Shown here: positions 61,111 through 64,000 of the stretch, one piece after another
Layout of the letters: the number at the start of each line of letters is the position of its first letter
Position numbering within the stretch: the first letter of the stretch is position 1
Source of the DNA: Dryocola sp032000125
Lineage (GTDB): Bacteria; Pseudomonadota; Gammaproteobacteria; Enterobacterales; Enterobacteriaceae
DNA: 64,000 nt
NCBI GenBank assembly: GCA_032000125.1
Contig: DAMALH010000001.1
Span: 124,001-188,000 of the forward strand
Direction: 5' to 3'
Program-made: the position numbers and the translations under genes
Notes under the pieces: generated by a model
What the model was told of the DNA's origin: nothing
The model's database searches: none
What the model saw: the letters and a program-made list of their open reading frames with translations, nothing else

Positions 61111-62035
61111 CCAGCCCGAAAAACTCGCGGGCGGTTACCACGTCTTTTGCGATTTGCGCTTTGAGCTCATCAAGCGAGGCAAACCGCTGTTCATTGCGTA
61201 TTTTTTTACGCAGCACCACATCTATATGGTGCCCATACAGGTCCATTGCAACGTCCAGCAAATGGACTTCCAGCTGCTGACGCATCCCCGCAACCGTTGG
61301 GCGGGTGCCGATATTAGCAACGCCAAGCAGCAGCTTATCGCCGAGGCCCGCTACTTCTACCGCAAAGACCCCTTTAACCGGGGAAACCTGACGGCGCAGC
61401 GGTAAGTTCGCCGTCGGAAAGCCGATAGTGCGGCCCAGCTCATCGCCGTGCACGACACGACCTGAGATGATAAACGGATGCCCAAGCAGGCTCCGGGCCA
61501 GCTCAAGGTTGTCCTCAGCCAGCGCCTGGCGAACCGCGGTGCTGCTGATGCGCACGCCACCTTCGCAAAAAGTTTGCGTGCTGGTGACGTCAAAACCGTA
61601 TTCCTGGCCAGCCTTCTGTAATAACAAGAAATCCCCCTGGCGACCAGCGCCAAAGCGGAAATCATCCCCGACGGCGAGAAACTTTACCCCGAGGCGGTCA
61701 ACCAACAGCTCGCTGACAAAATTTTGCGCCGTCAGAGCGGCAAAACGGCGGTCGAACCGGACGCAAAGCACATAATCCACGCCGCACTCGGCCAGGTAAC
61801 GTAGCTTTTCGCGCAGCCTGGTCAGGCGTGCGGGAGATTTGTCGGCAGCAAAAAGCTCAAGCGGCTGTGGTTCGAAAATCATGACCATCACCGGAAGATT
61901 GCGCGCGCGACCCTGGGCACACAACCCCTGTAGCAGGGCCTTGTGGCCCCGATGCACGCCGTCAAAATTACCAATGGTGAGGACACACCCGTGGTGGTTC
62001 TGGCGCAAATTATGTATGCCGCGTATCAGCTTCAT
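61103..62035 (-). CDS. ribF: Bifunctional riboflavin kinase / FAD synthetase
   Basis: 310 residues (E. coli 313). The N-terminal adenylyltransferase has CVLTIGNFDGVHRGHKALL (residues ~15-33) and SSTAVRQAL. The C-terminal riboflavin kinase domain (about 185-305) has GRTIGFPTANLPL. It makes FMN and FAD. The C-terminus ends REFFGLVS, three residues short of E. coli, because the stop codon lies inside the ERIC element. First gene of ribF-ileS-lspA-fkpB-ispH. Confidence 0.96.
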   Translation of the reverse strand: MKLIRGIHNLRQNHHGCVLTIGNFDGVHRGHKALLQGLCAQGRARNLPVMVMIFEPQPLELFAADKSPARLTRLREKLRYLAECGVDYVLCVRFDRRFAALTAQNFVSELLVDRLGVKFLAVGDDFRFGAGRQGDFLLLQKAGQEYGFDVTSTQTFCEGGVRISSTAVRQALAEDNLELARSLLGHPFIISGRVVHGDELGRTIGFPTANLPLRRQVSPVKGVFAVEVAGLGDKLLLGVANIGTRPTVAGMRQQLEVHLLDVAMDLYGHHIDVVLRKKIRNEQRFASLDELKAQIAKDVVTAREFFGLVS

Positions 62036-62197
62036 GGCTGGCTCAAGACAGTGGAAATCGGCGGATTATATCAACTACCGCGATGAACGTTAACCAACGA
62101 TTGCCCCCTTTGGCATAAAGCTTTAAGGATTTCATTACGCTGAAGGGCACTTTCGGCGGGCAAGCACGCCGTTGAACGAATTTTGTTAGCGAAAGGC

Positions 62198-62315
62198 TGT
62201 ATTCATAGTCATGAAGCTGGTAGAATCCGCGCCATCACAACGTAAGAGGTGCCGTAAGATTAACGGCGCTTATTTGCACAAATCCATTGACAAAAGAAGG
62301 CTAACCGGGCATATT
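62198..62315 (+). promoter_or_regulatory. rpsT promoters
   Basis: A strong P2-like promoter: TTGACA (62287-62292), 17-bp spacer, CATATT (62310-62315), about 45 bp upstream of rpsT. Farther upstream TAGAAT (62221-62226) followed by a GC-rich CCGCGCC discriminator is a likely P1 -10, with a poor -35 (TGTATT, 62198-62203). The E. coli rpsT gene also has two tandem promoters. Confidence 0.7.
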
Positions 62316-62361
62316 CCTCGGCCTTTGAATTGTCCACATAGATCATATTTGGGAGTTGGAC

Positions 62362-62625
62362 TTGGCTAATATCAAATCAGCTAAGAAACGTGCCGTTCAG
62401 TCTGAAAAGGCTCGTAAGCACAACGCAAGCCGTCGCTCTATGATGCGTACTTTCATCAAGAAAGTATACGCAGCGATTGAAACTGGCGACAAAGCTGCTG
62501 CACAGAAAGCATTTAACGAAATGCAACCAATCGTGGATCGTCAGGCTAGCAAAGGTCTGATCCACAAAAACAAAGCTGCGCGTCATAAGGCTAACCTTAC
62601 TGCGCAAATCAACAAACTGGCTTAA
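62362..62625 (+). CDS. rpsT: 30S ribosomal protein S20
   Basis: 87 residues from a TTG start at 62362 preceded by TGGGAGTTGGAC. The UUG start matches E. coli, where it is linked to autoregulation of translation by S20. A TTG two codons upstream is in frame but overlaps the Shine-Dalgarno. Sequence ANIKSAKKRAVQSEKARKHN... is highly basic and nearly identical to E. coli. Binds 16S rRNA early in assembly. Confidence 0.97.
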   Translation: MANIKSAKKRAVQSEKARKHNASRRSMMRTFIKKVYAAIETGDKAAAQKAFNEMQPIVDRQASKGLIHKNKAARHKANLTAQINKLA

Positions 62626-62647
62626 TCGCCTTTGTGTTGTTAGCTTG

Positions 62648-62675
62648 AAAAAAACCGGCTTATGCCGGTTTTTTT
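62648..62675. terminator. Bidirectional terminator rpsT/nhaR
   Basis: AAAAAAACCGGC-TTAT-GCCGGTTTTTTT between convergent rpsT and nhaR; A and T runs on both sides. Confidence 0.93.
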
Positions 62676-62693
62676 ATGCCTGTAATCCGGCGC

Positions 62694-63581
62694 TCACTTA
62701 AAAAGCGCCGAGTAATCTCTTTTACAGACGCGCTGTACCGCCGGGTGCTGAATCATGCGCTCGGCAAAAATGGCATGGTATTCTTCCATCACGTTCTCAA
62801 TGCGCCCGATCTCAACGATGCTGTCGTCGTTGTAAACATCCTGTCCGTAAAGCGTAGGCGCGACGAAAATGGCGTTATGCCCCGCGCCAAACGCTTTCAT
62901 CAGCGCGGCATCGTCAAACTCACCGAGTATTTCCACCTGTAGTCCCTGGCTGTTAATCCAGTTAAGGATTTTACGCCCAAGCATTGAACGGCGGCCGGGT
63001 ATCAGTAAACGTCTCGTTTCAAGGCAGGCCGGAAAAGGTAAATCCGGCAGCGGATTCTGGCACCAGAAGCTGATACCGCATTCGCCAATTTTGACCGAGA
63101 ACAGCCCTTCCTGCTGCGTTGAATCAATCGGGCAGTCGGAAATAATCATGTCCAGCTTGTGCTGGCTGAGCTGCTCCAGCAGCATTTCGTGGGTGGATTC
63201 AAAGCAGCGCAGATGAATTTGTTCATCTTCCACCACCGCCGCATCCAGCACGCCGCTTACCAGCCGTTTGGACAGCGCGTCGGCAACGCCGACATCGAAC
63301 AGCAGGCTGGACTCTTTACGGTAGTTAACGATATCCAGCATTTCCTGGCTTAACGTAAACATAGAGTCCGCGTAACGGAACACCAGTTGCCCCAGTTCGG
63401 AAGGCTCCAGCCCGCGTCCTTTGCGCTTAAAAAGCTTGCCGCCCAGCCGCTCTTCCAGCGCTTTTATCTGGCCGGTGATCGTTTGCGGCGTCAGGTAAAG
63501 CGCCTGCGCCGCGCTTACCACGGACCCCTCTTTACAGACGTGCCAAAAATAATAGAGATGGTTGTAATTAATATGCGACAC
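62694..63581 (-). CDS. nhaR: LysR-type regulator NhaR
   Basis: 295 residues (E. coli 301). The N-terminal winged HTH (INYNHLYYFWHVCKEGSVVSAAQALYLTPQTITGQIKALEERLGGKLFKR, residues 3-53) and a LysR substrate domain follow. It activates nhaA in response to sodium and also controls osmC-type and pga genes in E. coli. Downstream of nhaA on the same strand with a 61-bp gap, as in E. coli. Confidence 0.95.
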   Translation of the reverse strand: MSHINYNHLYYFWHVCKEGSVVSAAQALYLTPQTITGQIKALEERLGGKLFKRKGRGLEPSELGQLVFRYADSMFTLSQEMLDIVNYRKESSLLFDVGVADALSKRLVSGVLDAAVVEDEQIHLRCFESTHEMLLEQLSQHKLDMIISDCPIDSTQQEGLFSVKIGECGISFWCQNPLPDLPFPACLETRRLLIPGRRSMLGRKILNWINSQGLQVEILGEFDDAALMKAFGAGHNAIFVAPTLYGQDVYNDDSIVEIGRIENVMEEYHAIFAERMIQHPAVQRVCKRDYSALFK

Positions 63582-63642
63582 GCGTTTCCACTCCCTGAGA
63601 CATACCCATCGGCTGACGGCGGCAGGCCGTCAGAGGTGAAAA

Positions 63643-63999
63643 TTACGATGAAAAGCGGCTTCTTAATATACCGTATCCCACCACGGCGGAAAGCAACGAT
63701 CCCAGAAGGATGCCGAGCTTCGCCCAGGTGATAAGCGCCGGATCGACACCGCCAAAGGCAAGCGAAGCGATGAAGACTGACATCGTAAAGCCGACCCCGC
63801 ACAGCACGCCCACGGCCATAATATCTTTGCCCGCAACTCCCTCCGGCAGGCTCGCCAGCCTGAGCTTTAATGCAGCCCAGCAGAACAGGCTGATGCCCAG
63901 CGGTTTACCGATAAACAGCCCGGCGATAATGCCTGATGGCAGCAGTGATGCTAATCCCTCTGGCGTCACGCCCTGTAAGGAAACGCCAGCGTTGGCAAA
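63643..63999 (-). CDS. nhaA: Na+/H+ antiporter NhaA, C-terminal part (cut by window edge)
   Basis: About 118 C-terminal codons are in the window; the frame is open to the right edge (FANAGVSLQGVTPEG...). It matches the last helices of NhaA: GIIAGLFIGKPLGISLFCW, GVLCGVGFTMSVFIASLAFG and WAKLGILLGSLLSAVVGYGILR. Lys300 of E. coli corresponds to the Lys in IGKPLG. Exchanges two protons for one sodium at alkaline pH. The catalytic aspartates lie outside the window. Confidence 0.95.
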   Translation of the reverse strand, partial: FANAGVSLQGVTPEGLASLLPSGIIAGLFIGKPLGISLFCWAALKLRLASLPEGVAGKDIMAVGVLCGVGFTMSVFIASLAFGGVDPALITWAKLGILLGSLLSAVVGYGILRSRFSS

Positions 64000-64000
64000 T

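Noticed and set aside
1..64000. CRISPR arrays, tRNA or rRNA genes, prophage or intact IS elements
   Set aside because: No regularly spaced direct repeats, no tRNA cloverleaf-like or rRNA segments, and no transposase or integrase coding sequence seen on either strand.

Overview
The window is 64 kb of enterobacterial chromosome. It is essentially the reverse complement of the first ~85 kb of the Escherichia coli map, running from mraZ (cut at the left edge) through cra, ilvIH, leuO, leuLABCD, setA, sgrST/sgrR, thiBPQ, yabI, araC/araBAD, polB, rapA, rluA, djlA, lptD-surA-pdxA-rsmA-apaG-apaH, folA, kefCF, carAB, dapB, rihC, ispH-fkpB-lspA-ileS-ribF, rpsT and nhaR to nhaA (cut at the right edge). 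Protein lengths and motifs match E. coli/Salmonella orthologues almost everywhere. The base composition looks clearly richer in G+C than E. coli, and ERIC repeats are present. This points to Enterobacteriaceae of the Cronobacter/Enterobacter/Kosakonia type, but I cannot fix the genus by reading alone. I see no rRNA, tRNA, CRISPR array, prophage or intact IS element.

Layout: 1-6 kb holds cell-division and global regulators (mraZ, cra, leuO) and acetolactate synthase III. 6-11 kb is the leucine operon with its leader peptide and attenuator. 11-14.3 kb is the glucose-phosphate stress module (setA, SgrS RNA with SgrT, SgrR). 14.3-17.8 kb is the TPP-riboswitch-controlled thiamine ABC importer. 17.8-23.8 kb is yabI and the arabinose regulon with a well-conserved AraC/CRP control region. 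23.8-30.9 kb covers DNA polymerase II with a LexA box, an ERIC element, RapA, RluA and DjlA. 31-37.9 kb is the outer-membrane assembly / pyridoxine / 16S methylation / Ap4A operon. 38-42.8 kb holds folA, a LysE-type exporter, the KefFC potassium efflux system and two small lipoprotein genes, where E. coli has cai/fix. 42.9-48.6 kb is carAB and dapB.

The main accessory region is 48.7-55.2 kb. Between dapB and rihC, which are neighbours in E. coli, lies a LacI-family regulator divergent from a five-gene operon: a two-domain class I mannose-6-phosphate-isomerase-like protein followed by mannose-family PTS subunits IIA, IIB, IIC and IID. A convergent cupin-type phosphoglucose isomerase gene closes the cluster. 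Three copies of one near-palindrome (consensus GGTTAWWCGATTAAYC) sit at the regulator, PTS and cupin promoters, and a perfect CRP half-site pair lies in the divergent region. This looks like a self-contained, catabolite-controlled sugar regulon whose substrate I cannot name.

The second unusual signal is a pair of related 114/140-bp palindromic elements, one between leuD and setA and one between apaH and folA. Each sits inside a perfectly duplicated intrinsic terminator hairpin (20 and 22 bp duplications, different sequences). This suggests a small non-autonomous mobile element that targets terminators. Smaller observations include competing hairpins in the ilvIH leader, an ERIC element that supplies the ribF stop codon, and a possible 21-codon ORF overlapping the cupin gene start.
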